52,608 nt of DNA, from positions 1 to 52,608 of the forward strand of contig DASUFP010000049.1 in the NCBI GenBank assembly GCA_036274495.1, written 5' to 3'. Positions 45,601 to 52,608 of this stretch are shown here, one piece after another. The stretch is from DASUFP01 sp036274495. GTDB taxonomy: Bacteria > Bacteroidota > Bacteroidia > AKYH767-A > OLB10. Made by a program: the position numbers and the translations under genes. Below the pieces are notes generated by a model. The model ran no database searches. It had not been told where the DNA came from and worked only from the letters and a program-made list of their open reading frames with translations. Each line of letters opens with the position of its first letter. Position 1 is the stretch's first letter.

Positions 45601-47252
45601 ACTGCCGAATGCACCATCATCCAGGGAGTGGCATTGCTGATACCGCAGGCAGTGGTTAGATATGCCTCATAGGTGCCGGATTCAATTATGTTATTAATTA
45701 CGCCAGTATTTATGTAAGGGGGAGAGATTAATAACTGGCCATTCAAAAGCCAGGTTACTCCTGTATCGGGCCATATATAACCTGTTGTCACATCAATAAG
45801 CGCAATATCTATACTTTGTCCGTTACAGATATTTACAGGGCTTGCACCCAAACTTGATGTAAGCGTAACTTGTGGCGGAACACCTGACTGCAGATAAACG
45901 CTGTTTGAAGTGGAGGGGGTATTACAATAAACGGGACTATTCACAATACAACTGTATGAGCCTGTTGTGCTTGGATTCCAGTATAGATATGAGTTGGCTC
46001 CCGGTATGTCGACGCCGTTTAATTGCCATTGATATTGTTCTGATCCTGTACCTGTATTGAGGGTTACCGAGAGATAGGTATTAGCAGGGTCGCAGTAAAT
46101 AGTCGGACCGGTGGTTACAACCGTTGCCGTTTGCATTAACGCGATAATCGAATTTGTGGTTAAGGTACATCCGCCATTGGTCATATAACACGAGTAGGTC
46201 CCGGGCTGGGTTGTAAAATAGGATGAACTGTTTGCGCCGGGGATGTTAACACTGTCCTTGATCCACTGATAGGTATTTCCTGTTGCCGTTGTGGCGTTTA
46301 ATGTAAGTCCGCCGTTCAGGCAGGCATAATAAGTAGAGCCACCGTTGCCGGAGATGTATGCGTTTTCAAGCAAAATGCTCACAGGCACACCCGATGATAA
46401 TGCCGTACATCCCTGCGGGTTGGTCACTTTTACCGTGTATGTTCCGCTGGACGGGGCTTCAAAAACGGGAGAAGAACCTCCCGAAATAAAACTCCCTGAT
46501 CTGTACCACTGGTAAGTATATCCGGTTCCTGAATTGGCTGTAAGCGTCACAGTGTTTCCGTAACAAACCGGGGCCGGATTTACAGGTGTGATTGAAGCCG
46601 GGGGAGGCGGACCCGAACAGATAGCCCAGGTTACTACCAGTTTAGGCCGCAACAGCGGGTCAGGATTCTCACTAGATCCGAATACCAGTCTACCGCCGTT
46701 TCCCTGTGAAAGGAGGTAACCGAAATTGGAAGCAGGAAAGGAAACAGATGACTGCACCAGGTTCCTGACATCAATGTCGAGAAAATCCTGGTCGACGGAA
46801 TCGGCTACCGGAAATTCCGTGTAATTGGCATAACTATATCCGGGTTGATTATCCCATGTAACCGTTGCCTCGTCCCAGGCCTGATACAAGGCATACAGGT
46901 AAGTGTGGCTATAGGCAGCCACCTGATGACCACCTACACCCGGAAGATTATAAGCATAAAGAGAGAGATAAGCAGAAATAACCGTAGCATTTGAGGGAAT
47001 TGAAGATAAATCAAATTGAATAAGTCCCCGCTTATAGGGATATGACTGACACATAAAATCAAAATCATTCCCGTAGTTTACAGAAGTCTCTCCGGCAATG
47101 CTGCTGATTACGGCATCTTTTCCCGCCGCTCCATCCGGCTGAAGAGTTAATACGTTTTGAGCATGAAGAATTGTAACAACACCCGGAATAAAATTAATTA
47201 CAAAACTCAACAGTGCTATAAACAATGTCTTTAAAGTAGCGCCTTTTTTCAT
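42663..47252 (-). CDS. Giant T9SS-sorted protein with DNRLRE-like domain and about 15 Ig-like repeats
   Basis: This 1529-aa exported protein has a signal peptide (ending TILHAQ), an N-terminal DNRLRE-like jelly-roll domain (residues about 35-210; IQFDLSSIPSNATVISAYLS, then DEATVTWDNQPGYSY) and about 15 Ig-like repeats of about 83 residues. Each repeat has a (Y/I)QW-x3-G-x2-I-x-GA core, a sGxYxv...vt strand and usually a Cys pair. The last 75 residues are a type A sorting domain (VTVFPNPSSGSFVIH). It is likely a long rigid surface stalk or adhesin. A good promoter lies upstream. Confidence 0.92.
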   Translation of the reverse strand: MKKGATLKTLFIALLSFVINFIPGVVTILHAQNVLTLQPDGAAGKDAVISSIAGETSVNYGNDFDFMCQSYPYKRGLIQFDLSSIPSNATVISAYLSLYAYNLPGVGGHQVAAYSHTYLYALYQAWDEATVTWDNQPGYSYANYTEFPVADSVDQDFLDIDVRNLVQSSVSFPASNFGYLLSQGNGGRLVFGSSENPDPLLRPKLVVTWAICSGPPPPASITPVNPAPVCYGNTVTLTANSGTGYTYQWYRSGSFISGGSSPVFEAPSSGTYTVKVTNPQGCTALSSGVPVSILLENAYISGNGGSTYYACLNGGLTLNATTATGNTYQWIKDSVNIPGANSSSYFTTQPGTYSCYMTNGGCTLTTNSIIALMQTATVVTTGPTIYCDPANTYLSVTLNTGTGSEQYQWQLNGVDIPGANSYLYWNPSTTGSYSCIVNSPVYCNTPSTSNSVYLQSGVPPQVTLTSSLGASPVNICNGQSIDIALIDVTTGYIWPDTGVTWLLNGQLLISPPYINTGVINNIIESGTYEAYLTTACGISNATPWMMVHSAVAGTTPPPVTPGIANYNVCDSAYFYTDQYDLWAGYQWKKNGVAVPGANSFDFWANEPGGYTCVFYNGCDSITSTSSNVTILNDSAIISAPNSAICSGSSLLLSANTNAGISTYQWKLNGNPITGATASTYPATVAGNYTCEETGPCGTFLSNVLSLAVVQAPIAELTCPLPVYQCAPGSLDLFCNTGSGNSFVWYKDSVLVNGATMSSLNVTSNGTYYATVTAQNGCTKSSEAMEVLLSAPSVNITSANPTTMCSGSYIQLAAQITGQADAIQWKANGVPVAGATGINYAFNINQTTTYTVDVTNACGTYTSPGHTITVNPVPSNTLTALGPVAFCAPGSVTLDNGGGSGLSYKWYLNNLGGLIANANGPTYDATSSGNYFSVVTNIATACSTTTNSIRVSDGGLLATINSSPVPASACVLYQFNANGGSGYSYQWRKNTVAISGAVAQSYTATTTGLYDVIISGACGSNTSNASYIRIDPATINQAGTIIYPDATLICSDQVVQFGINRFVLPPYVYNDLIQWSNNGVPVSPGGNATLFYTNQSGSYTVSLTNACGVVTSAPVAITANPVPVASITAAGPTSFCGAGSVLLNAATGTGYTYQWLLNGLSIPGATGTSYSASVSGTYRCEVASSNGCSALSNFINVYANTIVPAISPGGTVTICSGTNVTFHANANPGYTYQWSLDGIPIPGATDSSYTGTFAGNYTVEITSTCGVFTSSATILDVSPIPQAAISANGPTGFCNGGNVVLTAVYDPDYSYQWKKYGNLIAGATGQSYTATKSGKYRVIVTNGNGCSRVSNAIVVSVYGYPTASITANGPTTFCVGDSVLLTANSGSGYTYMWKRYSGFIPGATGQSFNAKLFGKYRCVVTNMYGCSKASNYIIVDTPCRETDETPQTSGNGSVVTVFPNPSSGSFVIHNPGHNDQSRYYLTDMTGRKTELDATATDNTDIEVNDLASGIYFVEVMNKDDLQTFKVVVTR

Positions 47253-47369
47253 GAGTATGAAAGAATTAAATTTTACTAAATTGAAATACCATCAGGCACT
47301 ATTGAAATAATTTTTGCAGTGTTAATCTTGATCGGAAGGTGTATGATGGAAAAATAGAATTACCTATTA

Positions 47370-47399
47370 CAAATATAAAATTATTTCCAATAGTTCAAA
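47370..47399 (-). promoter_or_regulatory. Strong Bacteroidota promoter for the giant Ig-like gene
   Basis: Read on the minus strand, TTTG (47396-47399) is followed after 18 bases by TATATTTG (47370-47377), matching both boxes exactly. The leader to the ATG at 47252 is about 110 bases, unusually long beside the 10-25 bases of other promoters here. The remainder of 47253-47662 shows no gene. Confidence 0.65.
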
Positions 47400-47662
47400 C
47401 CTTTGGGCTTCAGGACTCCGACGAACTTTAAGAATTAAAATGCCCGGTTATTTACAATCGGAAACTTTGATAGGTGAATGGTAACAAATCAGGGGTAAAA
47501 TGCTGAGAAGCGGCGGTCACCTTTAAAGATACCGGAAACCCTGTTGAAAAGTTATTTTATTAAAGAAATTTTGAACTTCCCGGCCAAGTAGAACCAAATG
47601 ATTAATTCTTTCCAAAATGGAGTACGGCCGGTTCTTTTCACATTTGCATCGGTAGAAAAGGA

Positions 47663-48232
47663 TTATCTCTCTATAGTGTAATTCAGCTCAACAACACCGG
47701 TTGCAAATTGGCTGGTGGATACTAATTTTAATTTTGATTTGTGCTGACTTTCCGCAAACAAGGGTATGCCCTTTCCCAAAATAATCGGATTGACAAACAG
47801 CCAGTAACCATCGATCAAATCAAGTTCCATAAGTGCATGTGTAGCAGCAGGACTGCCAAATAGTAATATCTCAGGGCCTGATTGCTGTTTAATTGAATTT
47901 ATATTCTCCGAAAGGTTATCACTTATAATTGTCGTGTTGGTCAACCCTTCCGCATTCAATGTTTTTGATAAAACAATCTTATGGGCTTTTGCATACCAGC
48001 TTGAATGTTCAATATCGTGCCTGGAAGCCGATGGCTGGTTTCCTGCAGTTGGCCAGTAGTTTTCCATCATCTGAAAAGTCACCTTTCCATATAATGCTGA
48101 ATCGGTTTTGCCAATCCTTTTTCCTACAAAGTCAAACAACTCCTCGTCAACTTTAATCCAGTCCATCTCACCGTTTGGTCCTGCAACGAACCCATCGAGG
48201 GACATATGCATAAATGAAATTATCTTTCTCAT
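47663..48232 (-). CDS. RibD C-terminal/dihydrofolate-reductase-like protein
   Basis: This is a 189-aa member of the RibD C-terminal domain family (MRKIISFMHMSLDGFVAGPN, LYGKVTFQMMENYWPT, PEILLFGSPAATHALMELDL). Family members are putative NAD(P)H-dependent reductases without known substrate. It begins 11 bases after the SRPBCC gene's stop, so the two are probably co-transcribed. It differs in sequence from the relative at 24306. Confidence 0.88.
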   Translation of the reverse strand: MRKIISFMHMSLDGFVAGPNGEMDWIKVDEELFDFVGKRIGKTDSALYGKVTFQMMENYWPTAGNQPSASRHDIEHSSWYAKAHKIVLSKTLNAEGLTNTTIISDNLSENINSIKQQSGPEILLFGSPAATHALMELDLIDGYWLFVNPIILGKGIPLFAESQHKSKLKLVSTSQFATGVVELNYTIER

Positions 48233-48243
48233 ATATTTTTTTA

Positions 48244-48693
48244 TCAGGCGTCAGGAATATTGGGCTCTACCAGCCGTTTCAGTTTATCCAAAGAGTCCTG
48301 CCATCCCAGGTAGCACAATTCGGCCGGAATTGCTTCCGGAATTCCTTCCTGAGTCGCAACAACTTCGGTTCCGCAAATAACTTTTTTGAATTGTATGGTT
48401 GTTATCATCTGTCCGGGTAAATTCGGGTCATCAAACCGATCAGCATATTTCAAAAATTCATTTGGAATAATTTCTAAATACTCTCCTCCGAAAGAATGAC
48501 TGTTACCAGTTGTGAAATTGGTAAATGACATTTTATAGTTTCCTCCGGTTTTAAAGTCCATGTTATGAACTTTACATACAAATCCATAAGGGGGCAACCA
48601 GGAAGCTATTGCGTCAGCGTCAGAAAATGCCTTAAATAATTTTTCAACAGAGGCGGCAAATACCCGGTGTAATGTCACTTTGTTACCAGCCAT
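48244..48693 (-). CDS. AHSA1-type SRPBCC protein
   Basis: The 149-aa product is of the AHSA1 subgroup of SRPBCC proteins, soluble ligand-binding folds. I start it at the ATG at 48693 (MAGNKVTLHRVFAASVEKLF), the typical strand-helix beginning; the longer frame adds MKIKRNK. AFSDADAIASWLPPYG and the C-terminal helix (LGWQDSLDKLKRLVE) support the family. It leads a two-gene unit with the RibD-like gene at 47663. Confidence 0.88.
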   Translation of the reverse strand: MAGNKVTLHRVFAASVEKLFKAFSDADAIASWLPPYGFVCKVHNMDFKTGGNYKMSFTNFTTGNSHSFGGEYLEIIPNEFLKYADRFDDPNLPGQMITTIQFKKVICGTEVVATQEGIPEAIPAELCYLGWQDSLDKLKRLVEPNIPDA

Positions 48694-48864
48694 TTTATTT
48701 CTTTTTATTTTCAACTATACCATTCATAAATCATATTGTAATCAGCAGGTATTCACCAATAATTGCACCGGTCATCAGCTGTTCTTCTGCCTTTTAAATG
48801 ATTAGCAGGTCAATTAATTTTATTAATTTGTAAACGACTTTCTCATTGATTTACATCAAATACT

Positions 48865-49815
48865 TCAATCTCTTTTGTATTTCGGGTACCAATGTTTTAA
48901 AACGGCAGGGTCAGAAGGTGGAGGTGCGTCATTCATTATTACTTCCGGAAATAATTTGGTTTGAAATCCCTCAAAGTCTTTTGCCCATTCCTTGTGTTGA
49001 TAAACGCATACAGGTAAACAGATAGAACAATAATTGTGTTTGGCAAAATACGGGAAGCATTTCCCGGTATCCACCTTGTACCGGTAGTTGCCCAAATGAT
49101 CTTTACCTGCTTCCGGTGACCGTTCATCGGGTATGGCATTGGCAGGACAATAGATCCGACAGGCGCGGCAATTATCGCAAAATGCAGCTATTCCGGCATC
49201 AATTGGCTTGTCGGTATGCAGGGGCATGTCCGTTATCACACTTCCTAAACGGAACAACGGACCCATCCGCGGATGAATAATAGACCCGTGACGTCCCAGT
49301 TCGCCAAAGCCGGCTTTCAATGCAAGTGGTATATGAAGCACGTCACTATCACCAATGGGATGTTCGACAGTACATGCATATCCTAAACTGCGGATATAGT
49401 CAGCTAAAAGAATAACCACTTCCCCAAGGGCAAAGTATATCCTGAGACACTCCACAGCAGAATCATGCGAAGGGACTACCTGAAACTTCCTCCATAACAT
49501 CCGCTGTCCGACAACTATCGCAAATTTTTCCCTGACTTCTCTCCCCTCATAAATATCTGATGGTTCAATTTCCGCAATTCCAACCTCATCAGCCCCCAGT
49601 TCAAATGCCTTTTTCTTTATGGCCGCAGTAGCGGCCTTATCCTCAGGAAAATCTGTTCTCAGGTTATTAACTTCACCTGTAAATCGCGGGTATTGATATT
49701 CTCTTATTTGTTCAAGAATAGCATCTACCTCTCCTATTTTGATACTTCTTCCTCCTACCGACTGATACCATTGATCCCAGTTGAAAGCAGGTGGGGAATT
49801 TTCAGAACTCTTCAA
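48865..49815 (-). CDS. QueG/reductive-dehalogenase-like double [4Fe-4S] protein
   Basis: This 316-aa redox protein has a cobalamin-type-like N-terminal part and a C-terminal double-cluster ferredoxin domain. Segment GFGELGRHGSIIHPRMGPLF, then RLGSVITDMPL, resembles the corresponding loop of QueG and reductive dehalogenases. The cluster cysteines are Cys213, Cys216, Cys219 and Cys223 (CDNCRACRIYC), and Cys253, Cys263, Cys266 and Cys270 (CSICLPVC). It has no twin-arginine signal, so it is cytoplasmic. It is too short and divergent to call queG. The electron acceptor is unknown; it stands alone. Confidence 0.82.
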   Translation of the reverse strand: MKSSENSPPAFNWDQWYQSVGGRSIKIGEVDAILEQIREYQYPRFTGEVNNLRTDFPEDKAATAAIKKKAFELGADEVGIAEIEPSDIYEGREVREKFAIVVGQRMLWRKFQVVPSHDSAVECLRIYFALGEVVILLADYIRSLGYACTVEHPIGDSDVLHIPLALKAGFGELGRHGSIIHPRMGPLFRLGSVITDMPLHTDKPIDAGIAAFCDNCRACRIYCPANAIPDERSPEAGKDHLGNYRYKVDTGKCFPYFAKHNYCSICLPVCVYQHKEWAKDFEGFQTKLFPEVIMNDAPPPSDPAVLKHWYPKYKRD

Positions 49816-50276
49816 AGCGGTAAGTTATTTCGGTATCCAATTAGTAAACAGTGTCTTCAGAATACCGCCGTTATTTCAGAGGTATTTTCAGGAGCCAAAG
49901 ACAAGTAAATATATAAAAAAAGTATTGGAGTTACCTGTAAGGAAGCGACTTCACCCTGATAAACCCGGCACCCAAATCTGATTTTGTACAATAATCTGAT
50001 TCGTCACTTCAACTTAGATTAAAATCCAGAATGGAATTTTAGGAAATTCATTTATAAAGGAAATTGCCTTTATCATTTAAAAAACAAAAGCGTCAACTTT
50101 AACATGTAAAAACAGTAATTTTTCTTTAACTGATTCACCGACATAGTTGTGTTATTGAAAGCCCTTTTAAAAAACAAATCATTGAAATGGTAATTCAAAC
50201 GAAAATTATTGGGAATTCCGGTTAGCGTTTGGTACAACATTAATTTATTAAACAAAAGCAATATCCACGATTCCTG
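49816..50276. other. 461-base region without recognisable gene
   Basis: The stretch is AT-rich with no promoter box, tRNA or stable hairpin that I can support. The frames it contains (a 62-codon one at 50073-50261 on the minus strand and a 66-codon one at 49781-49981 on the plus strand) match no family that I recognise. Confidence 0.6.
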
Positions 50277-51128
50277 TTATAAATCATCCCTTTCGGTTAG
50301 AGCACTCTCCCAGCCTATAATAGCAGTTTTGCGCGTGTTTCCCCACATATAACCACCTATTTTTCCGGAAGATTGGATTACCCGATGACAAGGGATCAGA
50401 AAGGCAACAGGGTTACTGCCTATAGCTGTGCCGACAGCTCTGGAGGCCTTGATCTTTCCAATTTGTCCGGCAACAGTGCCATAAGTGGAGAGTTTCCCCA
50501 TCGGAATTTTTAACAGTGCTTCCCAAACTTTCAATTGAAAATCGGTTCCCTTCAGATGCAATTTTATTTCAGCCAATTTGTTCCAGTCGTTTTGAAAAAT
50601 GGAAAGCGCATTTTGCTGAATCGGATCTGATTTTTTATAAAATGCGGCATTGGGAAATTTTTGCTTCAGGTTAAGTAACGCTTCAGCCTCATCATCTTCA
50701 AATGCCAATGAGCAAATTCCTTTTGATGTAGAGGCCACCATTATATTTCCAAAAGGGCTTGCTGCAAAACTGTAATAAATTGAAAGATTTTTAGCTCCGT
50801 TTTTATATTCGGCAGGCGTCATTCCTTCAATAGTGATAAACAGGTCGTGCAATCTTCCGGTTCCCGAGAGTCCTGTATCAAAAGCGGCATCGAAAAGTGT
50901 AGCCTGCTTGTCTTTCAGCAGTTTTTTGGCATGTTCAATACTGGTGTATTGCAGAAACTTTTTGGGTGTTGTTCCTGCCCATTCGGTAAATAACCGTTGA
51001 AAATGAAAAGGGCTTAAATGCACATGTTCAGCAACTTCATCCAAATTTGGCTGGGCCTTGAAATTGCTTTTAATGAATTCAATAGCCTCAGCAATGCGAA
51101 AATAATTATGGTGTTGCCGACCGTTCAT
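50277..51128 (-). CDS. Ada-like AraC/MGMT fusion: O6-methylguanine-DNA methyltransferase
   Basis: The 283-aa protein joins an AraC-type HTH (residues about 10-108, VAEHVHLSPFHFQRLFTEW) to a methylguanine methyltransferase domain (about 115-275). The active-site motif PCHRV places the acceptor Cys at 247. It directly repairs O6-methylguanine and may activate its own or other genes. It lacks the N-terminal zinc-binding Ada domain that repairs phosphotriesters. A strong promoter lies just upstream. Confidence 0.93.
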   Translation of the reverse strand: MNGRQHHNYFRIAEAIEFIKSNFKAQPNLDEVAEHVHLSPFHFQRLFTEWAGTTPKKFLQYTSIEHAKKLLKDKQATLFDAAFDTGLSGTGRLHDLFITIEGMTPAEYKNGAKNLSIYYSFAASPFGNIMVASTSKGICSLAFEDDEAEALLNLKQKFPNAAFYKKSDPIQQNALSIFQNDWNKLAEIKLHLKGTDFQLKVWEALLKIPMGKLSTYGTVAGQIGKIKASRAVGTAIGSNPVAFLIPCHRVIQSSGKIGGYMWGNTRKTAIIGWESALTERDDL

Positions 51129-51148
51129 GGATCCTGAATTGAATAAAG

Positions 51149-51179
51149 CAAAGGTAGAGGCAACTTTACAGATATAAAA
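51149..51179 (-). promoter_or_regulatory. Bacteroidota promoter for the Ada-like gene
   Basis: Read on the minus strand, TTTT (51176-51179) is followed after 19 bases by TACCTTTG (51149-51156). The predicted leader before the ATG at 51128 is about 14 bases. Confidence 0.65.
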
Positions 51180-51319
51180 TCCGAATCTTGCTGAATTTTA
51201 TACTTAGGATATTAATTAATTTGATAGCAGGACCCGGTTTTATAACCGCTGTTGTAAGAAGTTGGCGATTGCTGTTGATAAACTGTTTGCGCTCACTAAA
51301 CTTATAGTGGCCGAAACAG

Positions 51320-51778
51320 TTATTGTTCACAAAGTTCTTTCAGCTTACCGAGTGCCTTAGGGTAGGTCTCCTCCATATAATCTGAAAACTCGTCGGTGAT
51401 ATCCAGGTCAACAATTATGGCAGTAGTTCCATTGCTTTCGCCGAAGGAATAGTTTTCAAATCCATTTGCCCATTTTTCCACTTCAGGGCCTTGTGTAATT
51501 TCCTGACCTGCTTTATAAAGTCCATAATGCTGAATCGAAACAAAGCGGTTGGGGATGTTATCGGCTATCCTTGAAACCATACCTCCCTTTTCTCCTTTCT
51601 CATCTACTCCGACAAACAGTATTTTGCTACCCTTGTTCCAGCTTCCTTCATAGGTCGATGTCGGGTTAAACATGGCAGTCCATTGCTCATAAGTCGATTT
51701 AGTGCTGAGGCCCAGCATAAAATCATAAACCTTTGTCAAAGGCGCATTGACATTTACTGTGAATTGTAACTTTTTCAT
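51320..51778 (-). CDS. SRPBCC-family protein
   Basis: This is a 152-aa soluble START/SRPBCC protein (LQFTVNVNAPLTKVYDFML, then FTVNVNAP-type opening and the Trp/Asn-rich centre EKWANGFENYSFGESNG, ending ETYPKALGKLKELCEQ). It is the third SRPBCC protein of the window and stands alone. The ligand is unknown. Confidence 0.85.
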   Translation of the reverse strand: MKKLQFTVNVNAPLTKVYDFMLGLSTKSTYEQWTAMFNPTSTYEGSWNKGSKILFVGVDEKGEKGGMVSRIADNIPNRFVSIQHYGLYKAGQEITQGPEVEKWANGFENYSFGESNGTTAIIVDLDITDEFSDYMEETYPKALGKLKELCEQ

Positions 51779-51967
51779 AACACTCCAATTTAATTAAACT
51801 AATTCTTCAATTATTGTTTACCGTTATGCCTGCAAGGGCATGGTACAATCTGAATACCCCGGTAGTTGTGCTGAAGGCCTACTACGAATATACTAAATTT
51901 GAGGGGTAACGGCATACCATTACAAAGCCGGAACAGTCCTGTATGGCAGAAAGTTAATTCAAAAGAA

Positions 51968-52608
51968 TTATTTAGTTGTAGCGTTTAATGCTTTTTCAAC
52001 AGCTTGGTTCAGATCAAGTGAAGCGGCAGCCTGTCTCGGAGGAAAATCTTTAAATGTCGCCATCAAATCATTTATATAACCAATTGCAGGCTGGATGACC
52101 CATGATTTTTTCATGATTTGGTGGAATCCGATTTCCCCGTCATATACTTCAAACGGATCTTTTCGGAGATTAAACAACATCGGCATGGTATGTTTAACCA
52201 TATCCTCATTGTATCTGCCGTTGGGTTTTGTGGCAAACAATAATTTCCAGGGTCCCACACGTATTCCGGAAAGGGAGCTTTCGTACCAGTAATAATAATA
52301 GTTTCTTGCGGAAGTATCCGTTTTCCCTTCCCAGTAATTAAGGTTATTTACGCCATCCAAATGTACTTTATAGGTCATATCTCCGGCCACATATCCCGAC
52401 TTTAATTTGTCGGAAATAGCGGGTTCTCCAACAGCGGCCATAACAGTAGGCAAAATGTCCTCCAGAGATGAAATGCCATTCCGGTCCAGACCGGCCGGAA
52501 TATGTCCCGGCCAGCAGGCGAGCAGAGGCACCCGGACACCGCCTTCCCAGGTGGTCATTTTTTCGCCGCGGAACATAGTTGTGCCGGCATCCGGCCATGT
52601 GGATTGTT
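51968..52608 (-). CDS. Arylsulfatase, C-terminal part (cut by right window edge)
   Basis: The frame is open to the right edge; the ATG at 52576 is internal, because the codons before it read TWPDAGTT ahead of MFRGEK, the conserved stretch of sulfatases near the metal site. EGGVRVPLLACWPG and VGPWKLLFA are further sulfatase signatures. About 213 residues are present; the formylglycine site lies outside. It is a second sulfatase, different from the lipoprotein at 33487 and probably without its C-terminal jelly-roll. Confidence 0.9.
   Translation of the reverse strand, partial: QSTWPDAGTTMFRGEKMTTWEGGVRVPLLACWPGHIPAGLDRNGISSLEDILPTVMAAVGEPAISDKLKSGYVAGDMTYKVHLDGVNNLNYWEGKTDTSARNYYYYWYESSLSGIRVGPWKLLFATKPNGRYNEDMVKHTMPMLFNLRKDPFEVYDGEIGFHQIMKKSWVIQPAIGYINDLMATFKDFPPRQAAASLDLNQAVEKALNATTK

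Noticed and set aside
49781..49981. 66-codon plus-strand frame between the Fe-S protein and the Ada-like gene
   Set aside because: It overlaps the start of the Fe-S protein gene in antisense and has no recognisable motif.
51894..51901. TAAATTTG on the plus strand
   Set aside because: It matches the -7 consensus but no plus-strand gene follows, so it is likely chance in AT-rich DNA.
1..52608. CRISPR arrays, prophage, transposases or integrase genes
   Set aside because: I looked for short spaced repeats and for DDE/tyrosine or serine recombinase motifs and saw none.

Overview
The window comes from a Bacteroidota (Bacteroidetes) bacterium of moderate GC. The reasons are nine secreted proteins with type IX secretion (T9SS) type A C-terminal sorting domains, a LytS-type kinase with the tail of a Y_Y_Y/TM region, Bacteroidota promoters of the form TAnnTTTG with a TTTG/TTTT box about 19 bases upstream, the 572-aa LysRS with a C-terminal extension, and sparse Shine-Dalgarno sequences. 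I cannot place it below phylum level from sequence alone. Both ends of the window cut genes: a histidine kinase on the left and an arylsulfatase on the right. I see no tRNA, rRNA, CRISPR array, insertion sequence, integrase or phage gene.

Layout. 1-7000 (+): the end of a sensor kinase, a tandem repeat resembling a LytTR operator, then two paralogous T9SS cargo proteins flanking a TMEM175-type channel and a T9SS seven-repeat propeller protein. 7050-16800 (-): a core block with lysS, an operon of ECF sigma factor, anti-sigma-like protein and GIN-domain/beta-barrel protein, and rimP-nusA-infB. 17200-26800 (mostly -): two more T9SS proteins, an ICMT-like methyltransferase, a YciI protein, two APC permeases, an unrecognised membrane protein, a RibD/DHFR-like reductase and a GNAT. 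27180-29381 (+): katG. 29450-32310 (-): KOW mini-protein, DUF4256, GNAT, a membrane-tethered YheO-like PAS protein and a membrane SRPBCC protein. 32394-47252: four T9SS cargo genes including a 1529-aa protein with about 15 Ig-like repeats, a lipoprotein arylsulfatase, SIMPL and TonB-domain proteins, an NTF2-like protein and a decayed DinB fragment. 47663-52608 (-): RibD-like reductase, two SRPBCC proteins, a QueG-like double [4Fe-4S] protein, an Ada-like AraC/MGMT fusion and a truncated arylsulfatase.

How it fits together. Housekeeping transcription/translation genes (lysS, rimP-nusA-infB) are embedded in a surface- and secretion-rich genome. Nine T9SS cargos (propellers, Ig-like repeats, PPC-like domains), one lipoprotein sulfatase plus a second truncated sulfatase, and the sigma/anti-sigma/GIN operon point to a cell that invests in surface adhesion and polymer handling. 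KatG, the Ada-like protein and the small SRPBCC/DHFR/YciI/NTF2 enzymes are general stress and accessory functions. I did not find a clearly novel multi-gene defence or metabolic system. The most unusual items are the membrane-tethered YheO-like PAS protein lacking its DNA-binding domain, the hairpin in the rimP leader, the LytTR-like tandem repeat after the kinase, the duplicated-motif anti-sigma protein, and the DinB relic.
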